DNA of 64,000 bases from Bacillus alveayuensis. GTDB lineage: Bacteria > Bacillota > Bacilli > Bacillales > Aeribacillaceae. Positions 17,395 through 26,673 of the stretch are shown one piece after another; positions within the stretch are counted from its first letter, which is position 1, and the number at the start of each line of letters is the position of its first letter. The notes beneath the pieces were generated by a model that did not search any database, was not told where the DNA came from, and saw only the letters and a list, made by a program, of their open reading frames with translations. The position numbers and the translations under genes are program-made. Where the stretch lies: the NCBI GenBank assembly GCA_030812955.1, contig JAUSTR010000009.1, forward strand, positions 1 to 64,000, written 5' to 3'.

Positions 17395-17940
17395 TTATAG
17401 CTCCACTTCTTCTTTTTGGTCATTATAGACGGCAATTAAAATGAGAGCTTGTTCATCACCAATATTTTTCACGTGATGGGGTATGCAGGAGTTCCAACTA
17501 AAAGAGTCGCCGGCTTCAAGAATATAAGAGTCTTCACCTTGTTCTGCTAAAACTTTTCCTTTTAATACTAAATGGCATTCGACACCTGGATGTGCATGTG
17601 TTTCGCCTGTTGATCCACCAGGTGGTATATCAGCTATACGCAGCTTTAATCCACCTTGCGCTGCAACGTGCTCTATTTTTAACTCCCCATTTTGGAAAAT
17701 CGTCTGTTTTCGCTCCTTTTTTCTTACAACATGCATATGTTGGTCTTTTTCTAACAGTAAGTAAGATAAAGGGATCTCAAGGAAATTGGCGATTGTTTGC
17801 AAAGTACTGATGGATGGTGAAGTGTTATTGTTTTCTACATTGCTTATAAATCCTTTGGAAAGCCCTGTTTTTTCACACATTTGTGCAATGGTGATATTTT
17901 TTTTCTTTCTTATTGCTCGAATTTTTGAGCCAATATCCAC
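17395..17940 (-). CDS. XRE-family regulator with C-terminal cupin
   Basis: 181 aa. An N-terminal HTH_3 (IGSKIRAIRKKKNITIAQMC to about residue 62) is followed by a linker and a cupin_2 barrel (residues about 105-172; HAHPGVECHLVLKG, GDSFSWNSCIPHHV). Such regulators sense small molecules through the cupin and often control transport or polyamine/aromatic metabolism genes. It is divergent from the dioxygenase-ribA-ribD genes and is their likely regulator (inference). Confidence 0.88.
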   Translation of the reverse strand: MDIGSKIRAIRKKKNITIAQMCEKTGLSKGFISNVENNNTSPSISTLQTIANFLEIPLSYLLLEKDQHMHVVRKKERKQTIFQNGELKIEHVAAQGGLKLRIADIPPGGSTGETHAHPGVECHLVLKGKVLAEQGEDSYILEAGDSFSWNSCIPHHVKNIGDEQALILIAVYNDQKEEVEL

Positions 17941-18002
17941 GGTTGTTCACTCCTCAAAAGTTTTCGAATATGAAACTTATTTACATATTAACAAAAATAT
18001 TG

Positions 18003-18042
18003 TTGACATTCTATATCCTAAATTGTTATATTATAAACAATT
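18003..18042 (+). promoter_or_regulatory. promoter with inverted repeat ahead of the dioxygenase-rib genes
   Basis: -35 TTGACA (18003-18008) and -10 TATATT (18027-18032, 18-bp spacer) form a sigma-A promoter toward the dioxygenase. AATTGTT (18021-18027) and AACAATT (18036-18042) form an inverted repeat over the -10, a plausible operator for the divergent XRE-cupin regulator. The expected start leaves about 175 bases of untranslated leader in which I see no known riboswitch. Confidence 0.55.
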
Positions 18043-18213
18043 AACAGTTGACATGGTAAAAACGATGAGAAAAATATAGCTTTCATTCAAATTTTTTTTA
18101 ACACATAGTTTCTTAATATGAATAAATTATTCTTATAAATAAACAAAAGTTCTCGATCATATTACGAGAAATTATAAGAAAAATTTAATATGATAAAGGG
18201 GAGAAGAACTTTG

Positions 18214-18975
18214 ATGCCATCATTATTTTTAGCTCATGGATCACCTATGATTGCGATTCAAGATAATCGTTATACACGTTTTTTAAAGGAGCTTGGAATG
18301 AACCTCAATCCGAAAGCGATCATTATTTTTACAGCTCATTGGGAAAGTGATGTATTGACGATATCTTCTCGAGATGATGAATATGAAACGATATACGACT
18401 TTTATGGCTTTCCGGAAGAATTATATCAAGTAACATACCCAGCTAAAGGATCGACTACTATTGCTAACAAGATTCAAAAACGCTTTGAACGGCATGGAAT
18501 ACAATCAAAGCTAGACAAAAGAAGGGGATTGGATCACGGTTCATGGACAGTTTTGAAACATTTATATCCAGAAGCCAACATCCCAGTAGTTCAAATTTCT
18601 GTACACCCATTTTTGCCGCCAGAAGAGCAATTTCAAATTGGTGAGGCATTAAAAGGAATGGGTCAAGAACATATGTTAATAATTGGAAGTGGAGCAACTT
18701 CCCACAATTTTCGAATGTTGAAATGGGGTCAAAATACTCCAGAACCGTGGGCAGTTGAATTCGATGATTGGCTGATTGATCACATTCATCAAAAAAATTA
18801 TCAAAAACTTTTTCAATACGAAACACTTGCTCCACATGCTCAACTAGCCGTTCCAAGACCGGAACATTTTGTTCCATTATTTATTGCAATGGGGAGCGGT
18901 TGTATGGAAACACCAGAAGTAATTTATCGTGAATATGAAATGGGTACTCTAAGCTATTTAAGTTTTCAATTTTAG
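18214..18975 (+). CDS. DODA-type extradiol dioxygenase (LigB superfamily)
   Basis: A 253-aa class III ring-cleaving dioxygenase related to plant DOPA dioxygenase and YgiD. Metal-site histidines are visible at 8 (LAHGSP), 42 (TAHWE), 108 (LDHGSW) and 164 (ATSHN). It should open a catecholic ring. The start is the ATG at 18214 (or TTG at 18211), served by AAGGGGAG; the ATG at 18190 precedes that site. It is co-directional with ribA and ribD 46 bp downstream. The physiological substrate is unknown. Confidence 0.85.
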   Translation: MPSLFLAHGSPMIAIQDNRYTRFLKELGMNLNPKAIIIFTAHWESDVLTISSRDDEYETIYDFYGFPEELYQVTYPAKGSTTIANKIQKRFERHGIQSKLDKRRGLDHGSWTVLKHLYPEANIPVVQISVHPFLPPEEQFQIGEALKGMGQEHMLIIGSGATSHNFRMLKWGQNTPEPWAVEFDDWLIDHIHQKNYQKLFQYETLAPHAQLAVPRPEHFVPLFIAMGSGCMETPEVIYREYEMGTLSYLSFQF

Positions 18976-19021
18976 TTTTTCAGATAGCAATCTTTGTAGA
19001 AAAATAAAAGGAGTCGGAACA

Positions 19022-19774
19022 ATGGAGGCTTTAATAAAAGAAAATGGAGTTATCGCAATTCTTGAAAAAAAGCTCCAACAAATAAAAGCAAAAGAGGGAA
19101 CGATTTATTTAGTAGGACCAGTTCATCTTCCTGTTACTCTTGATGGAGAAACGGTTATGTTTAAATGGTACTGTTGGTTAAAAACAGATGAAGCGGAAGA
19201 GGATTTGAGTCTTTTTATCTCTCGATTAACAAAAGAAAACCTGGCTGAATTCCAACAATCAAGCGTATTAGTTTATGGAGATTTTGAACATGATGATATT
19301 ACTCTCGTTCGAATGCATTCCATATGTCATACGGGAGATATTTTTGGCAGTAAACGCTGCGATTGTGGTTTTCAACTAAAGCAATCATTAAGAATGATTG
19401 TTGAACATGGTTCAGGAGCTCTTTTTTATCTTGCGAACCATGAAGGAAGAGGCATTGGTTTATTCAATAAGGCAATGGCGTATGTTTTGCAGGAAAATGG
19501 ATATGATACAGTTGATGCCAATTTAAGCCTTGGCTTTGAAAATGACGGTAGAAAATATGACGATGCCATTGCGGTAATGAAACAATTACGTTCTAAATCT
19601 GTAAAACTTATTACAAATAATCCGAAAAAAATAAACGCATTACGAGATGCTGGCATGCCTGTAATAGGAAGAATTCCTTTGTGGGGAGATATTTCGGTAT
19701 ACAACGAAAAGTACTTAAAAACGAAAGTGGAGCGATCTGGCCATTTGCAAGAGGAGGGGCTTTTTCATGAGTAG
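19022..19774 (+). CDS. ribA: GTP cyclohydrolase II, stand-alone
   Basis: 250 aa. The zinc cysteines are at 102, 113 and 115 (CHTGDIFGSKRCDCG), and NHEGRGIGL corresponds to the REGRGIGL active-site block. It opens GTP to 2,5-diamino-6-ribosylamino-pyrimidinone phosphate, the first riboflavin step. It has an extra N-terminal region of about 85 aa and no DHBP synthase domain, unlike the Bacillus ribBA fusion. Its stop overlaps ribD by 8 bp. This is probably an accessory copy beside a normal rib operon elsewhere. Confidence 0.88.
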   Translation: MEALIKENGVIAILEKKLQQIKAKEGTIYLVGPVHLPVTLDGETVMFKWYCWLKTDEAEEDLSLFISRLTKENLAEFQQSSVLVYGDFEHDDITLVRMHSICHTGDIFGSKRCDCGFQLKQSLRMIVEHGSGALFYLANHEGRGIGLFNKAMAYVLQENGYDTVDANLSLGFENDGRKYDDAIAVMKQLRSKSVKLITNNPKKINALRDAGMPVIGRIPLWGDISVYNEKYLKTKVERSGHLQEEGLFHE

Positions 19775-20876
19775 CCATGAGTTTTACATGCAGCTTGCTT
19801 TGCAAAATGCGCGTGCGATGAAGGGGCAAACTGACCCTAATCCTTTAGTAGGGGCAGTCATTGTCAATGATCATCGCATTGTTGGAATTGGGGCACATTT
19901 AAAGGCAGGAGAACCACATGCTGAAATTCATGCTCTTCGTATGGCTGGGGAAAAAGCGAAAGACAGTACCGTTTATGTGACGCTTGAACCTTGTTCCCAT
20001 TATGGAAGAACGGGCCCGTGTGCGCTAGCCCTTGTAGAGGCTAAAGTTAAAAAAGTGGTCATCGCCACCCTTGACCCAAATCCAATTGTTTCAGGTAGAG
20101 GGGTGCAAATATTAAAAGATGCAGGTATTGAAGTCATTGTCGGTGTTTGTGAAGAAGAAGCAAAAAAAATGAATGAAGTATTTAATAAATTCATTGTTGA
20201 AAAGATTCCATTTGTGACCATGAAATCAGCGATCACATTAGATGGGAAAATTGCTACCTCTGCCTCTGATAGTAAATGGATTACATCGGAGCAATCTAGA
20301 TATGATGTTCACCAGTTGCGCAGTGAAAATCAAGCAATTCTTGTCGGAGTAAATACCGTATTAAAAGATAATCCTGAGTTAACGGCACGAATTCCAAATG
20401 GACGTAATCCAATTCGTATTATTATGGACTCAACGTTAAAAATACCATTAGATGCAAAAGTCGTAACAGATCAACAAGCGGATACGTGGATATTTACTAG
20501 TCAATGTTTTGATCCTGAAAAAAAGAGATTATTAGAGGAACAAGGTGTAAAAGTATTTGTCACGAATGGTGCAAATAAAGTAAATCCAATTGATGTTGTT
20601 CGAACGTTAGGAGAGAAATCGATTTCTTCTCTGTTTATAGAAGGTGGAGGAGAAATCAATGCTTCTTTTATAGAACATAAGCTTGTTGATAAAGTCGTTT
20701 TGTACATTGCCCCTAAATTAGTTGGCGGCCGCACAGCACCGTCGTTTTTTGCAGGTAATGGCATTCCAAAAATGGCCGATGCAGTTGAACTTTCGAATAT
20801 AGAAATAACTTCAATTGGAAACGATTTTAAACTTGTCGGTTACCCAAAATATACAAAATCAATGAAATCAAAATGA
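19767..20876 (+). CDS. ribD: riboflavin deaminase/reductase RibD
   Basis: A 369-aa bifunctional enzyme. The N-terminal zinc deaminase has HAE at 51-53, PCSHYGRTGPC with Cys76 and Cys85; the reductase domain follows from about residue 150 (TLDGKIA, GVNTVLKDNPELT, FIEGGGEINASF). It catalyses riboflavin steps two and three. Coupled to ribA. No ribE or ribH follows, so this pair would make 5-amino-6-ribitylaminouracil phosphate only. Confidence 0.93.
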   Translation: MSSHEFYMQLALQNARAMKGQTDPNPLVGAVIVNDHRIVGIGAHLKAGEPHAEIHALRMAGEKAKDSTVYVTLEPCSHYGRTGPCALALVEAKVKKVVIATLDPNPIVSGRGVQILKDAGIEVIVGVCEEEAKKMNEVFNKFIVEKIPFVTMKSAITLDGKIATSASDSKWITSEQSRYDVHQLRSENQAILVGVNTVLKDNPELTARIPNGRNPIRIIMDSTLKIPLDAKVVTDQQADTWIFTSQCFDPEKKRLLEEQGVKVFVTNGANKVNPIDVVRTLGEKSISSLFIEGGGEINASFIEHKLVDKVVLYIAPKLVGGRTAPSFFAGNGIPKMADAVELSNIEITSIGNDFKLVGYPKYTKSMKSK

Positions 20877-20878
20877 AC

Positions 20879-20911
20879 GAAAGGTTGCCTTCATAATGGG
20901 CAGCCTTTTTT
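20879..20911 (+). terminator. terminator after ribD
   Basis: AAGGTTGCC (20881-20889) pairs with GGCAGCCTT (20899-20907, one G-U), followed by TTTTTT. From here to 21200 I see no gene, only AT-rich sequence and the next promoter. Confidence 0.85.
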
Positions 20912-21131
20912 GCTCTCATAAAAAAGAATACACGAATAAAATATCGATAGATTGCTTTTATAAGGGAATATAACTTGGTATGAAGAGAAGCTATATTTAA
21001 ATAATATGTAAATCATTTGGTTTTATTTTTTTTATATGAATAAACTCATAATTTCCAAAAAAGTATTGAATTTGAATAGATGAGATCTATTAATTGGAAA
21101 TAAATAATGATAATAAAATCCTATATTAATA

Positions 21132-21160
21132 TTGTGATATCCTTAATAATAGCTTATAAT
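21132..21160 (+). promoter_or_regulatory. sigma-A promoter of the alanine/sodium symporter gene
   Basis: TTGTGA (21132-21137), a 17-bp spacer and TATAAT (21155-21160), 40 bp before the start codon. Confidence 0.6.
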
Positions 21161-21200
21161 TCAAAATAGGGGTAAAATTCGCATAAATAAGGGGGATAAT

Positions 21201-22655
21201 ATGGAAGATATTGTAAACGGATTAGTTAATATTTTATGGAGCTCGCCAATGCTTTATTTAGTGCTTGGCGCTGGACTATTTTTTTCAATTATTACTCGTT
21301 TTTTACAAGTTCGCTTAATTAAGGACATGGTTGTGCAAATGTTCAAGGGGAAAAGCTCTGAAGCAGGGGTCTCCTCATTTCAGGCTTTATCCATTGCTCT
21401 TTCAGGGCGTGTAGGTACTGGTAATATTGCGGGAACAGCAACGGCGATTGCCTTTGGTGGGCCTGGAGCTGTATTTTGGATGTGGATGATTGCTTTCATT
21501 GGAGCTGGCAGCGCTTATGTAGAGTCTACGTTAGCACAAATTTACAAAGTAAAGCAAGATGGACAATATCGTGGCGGCCCAGCTTATTTCATTGAAAAGG
21601 GATTAGGATGGAAATGGTATGGAGTTTTATTTGCATTTGCGGCTATTTTGGCGATGGCTGTATTAATGCCAGGTATTCAGTCCAATTCTATTGCCGTGGG
21701 GCTAGAAAATGCTTTAGGTGTTAGTCCGACCATTACTGGAATTATTCTCATTGTTTTGCTTGGCGCCATCATTTTTGGTGGTGTTAAACGGATTGCGCAT
21801 GTTGCTCAATTGGTTGTTCCGTTCATGGCCTTAGGTTATGTATTGCTATCTATTATTATTGTGTTCATGAATATTGAAAAAATACCAGAAGTGCTTTCAT
21901 TAATTTTTAAAAGTGCATTTGCTGCAGATTCCATGTTTGGTGGAATTGTGGGTTCAGCTATTTCTTGGGGAATTAAACGTGGAATTTATTCTAATGAAGC
22001 TGGTCAAGGTACAGGTCCTCACGCGGCAGCGGCTGCAGAAGTATCTCACCCAGCAAAGCAAGGCTTAGTCCAAGCGTTCTCTGTTTATATCGATACATTA
22101 TTAGTATGTTCTGCGACCGCCTTTATGATCTTATTTACCGGCATGTATAACGTTCAAGCGCCAGATAAATCGTTTATCGTGAATAACCTGCCCGGTATAG
22201 AAGCTGGTCCAAAATTTACACAAGCAGCGATTGAAACAGTATTTCCTGGATTTGGAGCTGGATTTGTAGCAATTGCTTTATTCTTCTTTGCATTCACAAC
22301 GATTATGGCTTATTACTATATAGCAGAAACAAACATTGCTTATTTAACACGCAAACAACATAGCAAATGGCCAATGTTTGCTTTAAAAGTCGTTATACTT
22401 GCTGCAACATTCTACGGCTCCGTGAAAAATGCTTCCTTAGCTTGGGCATTAGGGGATGTTGGATTAGGAATCATGGTGTGGTTAAATGTTATTGCCATTC
22501 TCATTTTATTCAAACCAGCCATTATTGCCCTAAAAGATTACGAAGAGCAGAAAAAACAAGGGCTGGATCCTGTATTTGATCCAGAAAAATTAGGAATTAA
22601 AAATGCAGACTATTGGGTGGAAGAATACAACCATAAAAAAGATACGGTTTCCTAA
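21201..22655 (+). CDS. alanine/glycine:sodium symporter (AGCS family)
   Basis: 484 aa with about eleven hydrophobic segments. AGCS landmarks are the LSGRVGTGNIAGTATAIAFGG block and SNEAGQGTGPHAAAAAEVSHP. It imports alanine or glycine with sodium at the membrane. AAGGGGG precedes the ATG. It is a single gene with its own promoter and terminator, as for B. subtilis AlsT relatives. Confidence 0.92.
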   Translation: MEDIVNGLVNILWSSPMLYLVLGAGLFFSIITRFLQVRLIKDMVVQMFKGKSSEAGVSSFQALSIALSGRVGTGNIAGTATAIAFGGPGAVFWMWMIAFIGAGSAYVESTLAQIYKVKQDGQYRGGPAYFIEKGLGWKWYGVLFAFAAILAMAVLMPGIQSNSIAVGLENALGVSPTITGIILIVLLGAIIFGGVKRIAHVAQLVVPFMALGYVLLSIIIVFMNIEKIPEVLSLIFKSAFAADSMFGGIVGSAISWGIKRGIYSNEAGQGTGPHAAAAAEVSHPAKQGLVQAFSVYIDTLLVCSATAFMILFTGMYNVQAPDKSFIVNNLPGIEAGPKFTQAAIETVFPGFGAGFVAIALFFFAFTTIMAYYYIAETNIAYLTRKQHSKWPMFALKVVILAATFYGSVKNASLAWALGDVGLGIMVWLNVIAILILFKPAIIALKDYEEQKKQGLDPVFDPEKLGIKNADYWVEEYNHKKDTVS

Positions 22656-22664
22656 TGATTTAAA

Positions 22665-22698
22665 AAGGTGTCCCACAATTCTCACTTTGGGACACCTT
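22665..22698. terminator. bidirectional terminator between symporter and lhgO
   Basis: An 11-bp perfect stem, AAGGTGTCCCA (22665-22675) with TGGGACACCTT (22688-22698), between convergent genes. Confidence 0.85.
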
Positions 22699-22727
22699 CT
22701 ATTTTAAAGATAAGGCTTGATCTTTTA

Positions 22728-23936
22728 TCAAACGGTTACTTTCATCCATGTTGGTTCAGGGATCCGGTTCACAATATATTTTCCTATTTCAATCGAAGCT
22801 GTTGCAGCAGGCGATGGTGCGTTACATACATGAATGCAGTTTTTACCTAATATAATATGGAAATCATCGACTAATTCTCCATTGCTTTTTAATGCTTGCG
22901 CACGAACACCAGCTGGTGCAGGAATTAAGTCTTCTTCCTGTACTTCAGGGATCAGTCTTTGGACGTTTTCGACAAATTTAGACTTGCTAAACGATCGCAC
23001 CATTTCTTCTAATCCTTCTTTCATATATTTACTTGCTAATTTCCAAAATCCGCTGAATTTCATCACTTCCGTAAAATCTTTTAAATCGAAGTCTGTTTTT
23101 TTATATCCTTCGCGCTTAAAGCTTAAAACGGCATTCGGTCCTACATCAACTTTTCCATCAATCATTCTCGTGAAATGGACTCCTAAGAACGGAAAATTAG
23201 GATTTGGAACTGGATATATGAGGTTTTTGACAAGGTATCTTTTTTCAGGCTTCAGCTGATAATATTCACCTCTAAATGGAACGATTTTCATATCTGCTTT
23301 GTATCCAGACATATTCGTGACTCGATCACTAAATAAGCCAGCACAATTGATAAGTAATCTAGCATTATAGGTTTTTTTATTTGTTTCAATGACGACCCCA
23401 TCCGTTGTTTCAGTGATTTTTTCTACTTTGTTGCCAAGTTCAATTTGACCGCCATTTTCACGAATGATCTCAGCGAACTTTTCACTTACTTGTTTGTAAT
23501 TAACAATTCCAGCCATTGGAACATGGATGGCTCCTACCCCGTTTACGTGCGGCTCAAGCTCTTTCAATTCCTCTGGTCCTATTTTTCGAATATTTAATTG
23601 ATTTTCGATTCCTCGTTTATACAAGTTTTCTAATAAAGGAAGCTCCTCTTTGCTAGTGGCAACAATTACTTTTCCACAAATATCGTGATCGATATTATGT
23701 GTTTGACAAAATTCTGTCATTGATTGGCTTCCTTGACGAGCGAATTTCGCTTTGAAACTACCGGGCTTGTAATAAATACCAGAGTGAATGACCCCGCTAT
23801 TATGACCAGTTTGATGCATGGCCAATTCTTTTTCTTTTTCTAATAAAAGGACTTTTGCATTTGGAAATCTTTTATATAATGCCATTCCAGTAGATAGACC
23901 AACGATTCCTCCACCAACAATTGCAAAATCGTACAT
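22728..23936 (-). CDS. lhgO: L-2-hydroxyglutarate oxidase
   Basis: A 402-aa DAO-fold flavoprotein with the FAD dinucleotide motif GGGIVG at 8-13, then HQTGHNSGVIHSGIYYKPGS, GHVTxx-type PFRGEYYQL and PAGVRAQAL, the LhgO/YgaF signatures. It oxidises L-2-hydroxyglutarate to 2-oxoglutarate and passes electrons to quinones. The GntR regulator lies 28 bp upstream in the same orientation, so both probably form one transcript that the regulator controls. Confidence 0.92.
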   Translation of the reverse strand: MYDFAIVGGGIVGLSTGMALYKRFPNAKVLLLEKEKELAMHQTGHNSGVIHSGIYYKPGSFKAKFARQGSQSMTEFCQTHNIDHDICGKVIVATSKEELPLLENLYKRGIENQLNIRKIGPEELKELEPHVNGVGAIHVPMAGIVNYKQVSEKFAEIIRENGGQIELGNKVEKITETTDGVVIETNKKTYNARLLINCAGLFSDRVTNMSGYKADMKIVPFRGEYYQLKPEKRYLVKNLIYPVPNPNFPFLGVHFTRMIDGKVDVGPNAVLSFKREGYKKTDFDLKDFTEVMKFSGFWKLASKYMKEGLEEMVRSFSKSKFVENVQRLIPEVQEEDLIPAPAGVRAQALKSNGELVDDFHIILGKNCIHVCNAPSPAATASIEIGKYIVNRIPEPTWMKVTV

Positions 23937-23964
23937 AATTCACAATGCCTCCCTGTTATCGAAA

Positions 23965-24669
23965 TTAATTTTCACTTTTTTCTTCTTCGCATATTTGACT
24001 AAGTTTTTTAATAGAGTCCATGATATTGTTTTTCGTTTTTAACATATGGTATTCAATGGCTGCTTTAAGTTCTGATGGTGAATTTCTTACAATCGCTTCA
24101 TAAATTAAACGATGATCTTTTTGTGTTTCGTTATAGTGATCTACTAATAAATTAGTAGCGATGGGGAGAATTCCTAGTCGATTGACCATACTGTTCACTC
24201 TTTGCCATGGGCATCTTTTACGAAGACATTTATGAAATTGATCGTGGAGATGGATATATTCATCGATGTTTGTTTCAGCTATATTTAAAGACTCCATTTT
24301 AATCAAAATATTTTCAATTTCTTTTTTGTCATCATCCGTTAAATAAGGCAAAGATTTTACAACAGCCAAGCTTTCTAAAGCAGTGCGAATCGAATAAATT
24401 TCTTCAATATCTTCTTCTGTTATCGGTGTAGCAACAGCACCTTTATGAGGTTCTATTTTGACGAGGCCTTCAACAGCTAATTGCTGCAAAGCTTCCCGGA
24501 TAGGCATGCGGCTAACACCAAGCTTGGAAGCCCATTCCTCTTGAACGACTCTATCCCCTTTTTTAAGAGTTCCATTAAGGATCGCTTCCCGCAATTTTTT
24601 TGTAACAAATTGTTGAACTGTGTTTTTATGATGATTAGGTGCAGAACTTTTTTCATCCAATAGAAACAC
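23965..24669 (-). CDS. GntR-family regulator, FCD type, upstream of lhgO
   Basis: 234 aa with an N-terminal winged helix (residues about 17-80; SRMPIREALQQLAVEGLV, then PHKGAVATPI) and a C-terminal FCD ligand domain of helices (IYSIRTALESLAV, HDQFHKCLR). FCD regulators usually bind carboxylates, so L-2-hydroxyglutarate or a relative is a reasonable effector (inference). Two identical 13-bp sites upstream look like its operators. Confidence 0.9.
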   Translation of the reverse strand: MFLLDEKSSAPNHHKNTVQQFVTKKLREAILNGTLKKGDRVVQEEWASKLGVSRMPIREALQQLAVEGLVKIEPHKGAVATPITEEDIEEIYSIRTALESLAVVKSLPYLTDDDKKEIENILIKMESLNIAETNIDEYIHLHDQFHKCLRKRCPWQRVNSMVNRLGILPIATNLLVDHYNETQKDHRLIYEAIVRNSPSELKAAIEYHMLKTKNNIMDSIKKLSQICEEEKSEN

Positions 24670-24682
24670 TTCCTATCTATAG

Positions 24683-24823
24683 ATTGGATACAATAATAGT
24701 AGCATTATATTTTTAAAAAATCAATATTTTTTGAATAATGAACAATAATATTAGTAAAAATAAGGATTATTGAGGGGGAGTAGCTATATATTTTTTATTT
24801 CTTTTTAAAAATTGGATACAATA
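24683..24823 (-). promoter_or_regulatory. twin GntR operator candidates upstream of the regulator-lhgO genes
   Basis: The 13-mer ATTGGATACAATA occurs exactly at 24683-24695 and again at 24811-24823. Its core TTGGATACAA resembles the TTGTATACAA sites of the second GntR regulator at 40043. The first copy lies just downstream of a minus-strand TATAAT (about 24704), where binding would block transcription. AT-rich sequence fills the rest. Confidence 0.6.
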
Positions 24824-24850
24824 TTACACGCTCTCATTAATAAATGAATA

Positions 24851-24893
24851 AAAAAATCCTTTCTAACGCTAAATTGGTTAGAAAGGATTTTTT
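24851..24893. terminator. strong 17-bp terminator hairpin
   Basis: 24851-24867 pairs perfectly with 24877-24893; the stem is A-rich at one foot and T-rich at the other, so it works in both directions. It ends the YeeE gene on the minus strand. Confidence 0.88.
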
Positions 24894-24904
24894 AAAGATA
24901 AGAA

Positions 24905-26131
24905 TTAATTTTTATAAGAGCAATATGGACGTAGCTTTACTCCAATAATACTTCCTACAAATGCGGCTGCAAACCAAAGCCAGCCGTGCATACTAAAGGA
25001 AGCAATCCCATCAAAATAAGCACCAATATTACAACCGAAGGAAAGGCGGGCGCCATACCCCATTAATACACCACCGATTAATGCCCCGACTGTCATACGT
25101 GTTGGACGCTTCCATTGAATAGCTTTTGCATAGCGACCAGCAAAAGCAGCTGCTAATAATGCTCCAAACATTATACTAATATCCATAACGGTTGTAACAT
25201 CTTGATACAATGGATTTTGGAGTGCAGCCAATTTGCCTGGATCTTGCCAATAAGCCCATTCTTCTGGTTGAGCTCCAAACAATTGAACAAATTTTGCACC
25301 CCAAAGAGCAAACGCCGACGTAATTCCCCATGGTTTCCCTTGAACCATTAAAATAAGTGCATTAACAACAGCTAAAATGATACCGCCTAGAACGAGTGGC
25401 CAAGGTCCTTTCCAAATCGCTTTCCAGCCATGGGGATTGTTTAAATTTGTTGAAATGAGCTTACCGTAGCGGCGTTTTTCAATGACAATTGATATATAGT
25501 AAACAAAAGCTAACATGGCAAATTGAATGAGAAATCCAAATCCTACACCAAAATTTTCAATAAGAGAAATTGGCTCAAAGTGAGGGGTATTTAACCAAAA
25601 ATCAAAATGAGTTGTCGCAATAACTGAACCAGCAATAAATCCAACTAATGTTACGATTCCATTCGTATCTCCGCCACCAATATGGTAAAGGGTACCAGAA
25701 GCACACCCGTCACCTATCTGCATGCCAATTCCGAATAGAAACGCCCCAACTAGCACGGATATTCCAACAGGAAAAACATATCCGGATACAGGGTGACCAA
25801 ACATGGAACCTTTTAATAGTAATGGTAAAAATAATACATTAGCCGCAAGCATCATGATCATTTGGGCTCGAATTCCTTCCCCTTGGCGGTACAAAATAAA
25901 TTTTCTCCATGCAGAAGTAAAGCCAAATCGAGCTTGGTACAATACGAATCCGCCAATACCCCCTAACACATATAAAAGTGATTGTGCTAAAGATACTTTA
26001 AAATATAAAAATAAAGCCCCGCCAATTAAAACAGTTAAAGCGATCAAAATAATGAAATCTGTTAAGTTTTTTGGTTTACTTTCTGCTTGTTTTGTGTGTA
26101 TAGTTGATTCTTTTTTCGCTAAAACAGTCAT
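24905..26131 (-). CDS. YeeE/YedE-family sulfur-compound permease
   Basis: A 408-aa protein with about ten membrane segments. The two conserved cysteine loops of the TsuA/YeeE thiosulfate channel are present: GDGCASGTLYHIG and LSFGCNIGAYF. It should import thiosulfate or a related sulfur species. No TusA or rhodanese partner adjoins it; a small thioredoxin gene lies 137 bp upstream in the same direction. AAAGGAGG precedes the ATG. Confidence 0.87.
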   Translation of the reverse strand: MTVLAKKESTIHTKQAESKPKNLTDFIILIALTVLIGGALFLYFKVSLAQSLLYVLGGIGGFVLYQARFGFTSAWRKFILYRQGEGIRAQMIMMLAANVLFLPLLLKGSMFGHPVSGYVFPVGISVLVGAFLFGIGMQIGDGCASGTLYHIGGGDTNGIVTLVGFIAGSVIATTHFDFWLNTPHFEPISLIENFGVGFGFLIQFAMLAFVYYISIVIEKRRYGKLISTNLNNPHGWKAIWKGPWPLVLGGIILAVVNALILMVQGKPWGITSAFALWGAKFVQLFGAQPEEWAYWQDPGKLAALQNPLYQDVTTVMDISIMFGALLAAAFAGRYAKAIQWKRPTRMTVGALIGGVLMGYGARLSFGCNIGAYFDGIASFSMHGWLWFAAAFVGSIIGVKLRPYCSYKN

Positions 26132-26268
26132 TTATCATTCCTCCTTTTCTATAACATATAATATATAATAAAACCAACAGAAATTGTAGGATTTTGCTTA
26201 AACGTACCACAATAAAACTGTTGACAAACGAACGGCTTAGTCAAAGCTCTTTTTATAAACCTATGTAT

Positions 26269-26616
26269 TTAATTAGGTTCTGTGTCTCCTGCCAACTGAT
26301 AAATTTTTGTAATTTTATGCTGGAACTGATCAAGATGGACAAACCTAGCCTCTCTTAGTACTTCTTTTCCATCGACATATAATATGAGAACAGGTGCAGT
26401 AAAAATAGACAGATGACCTGCTAATTCTGGAACATCATCGACATTTATAAAAGCCATCTGTATTTTTGGCAACTTAGCCATCACTTCTTGCACTTTTGGA
26501 ACTAAAGCATGACAAACACTACAATTTGTTTTAGAAATGTAGAGAAAGGCTAAATGATGATTGCCAATGAATTTCTCCACTTCATCTATTGAAATTAAAA
26601 CACGATTTGATTTCAA
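26269..26616 (-). CDS. thioredoxin-family protein (CSVC active site)
   Basis: A 115-aa thioredoxin fold with CxxC as CSVC in SKTNCSVCHALVPK and the cis-proline loop TAPVLIL. It resembles the Bacillus YtpP/YbdE group of small cytosolic thioredoxins. The start is TTG, with AAGGAGG ten bases upstream. It may reduce persulfides produced after uptake by the YeeE permease downstream (inference from position). Confidence 0.83.
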   Translation of the reverse strand: MKSNRVLISIDEVEKFIGNHHLAFLYISKTNCSVCHALVPKVQEVMAKLPKIQMAFINVDDVPELAGHLSIFTAPVLILYVDGKEVLREARFVHLDQFQHKITKIYQLAGDTEPN

Positions 26617-26673
26617 AATGGTTGCGCCTCCTTTCCGAAATATTATATAGCTTTAGCTTTTTTAGGCGAGAGG

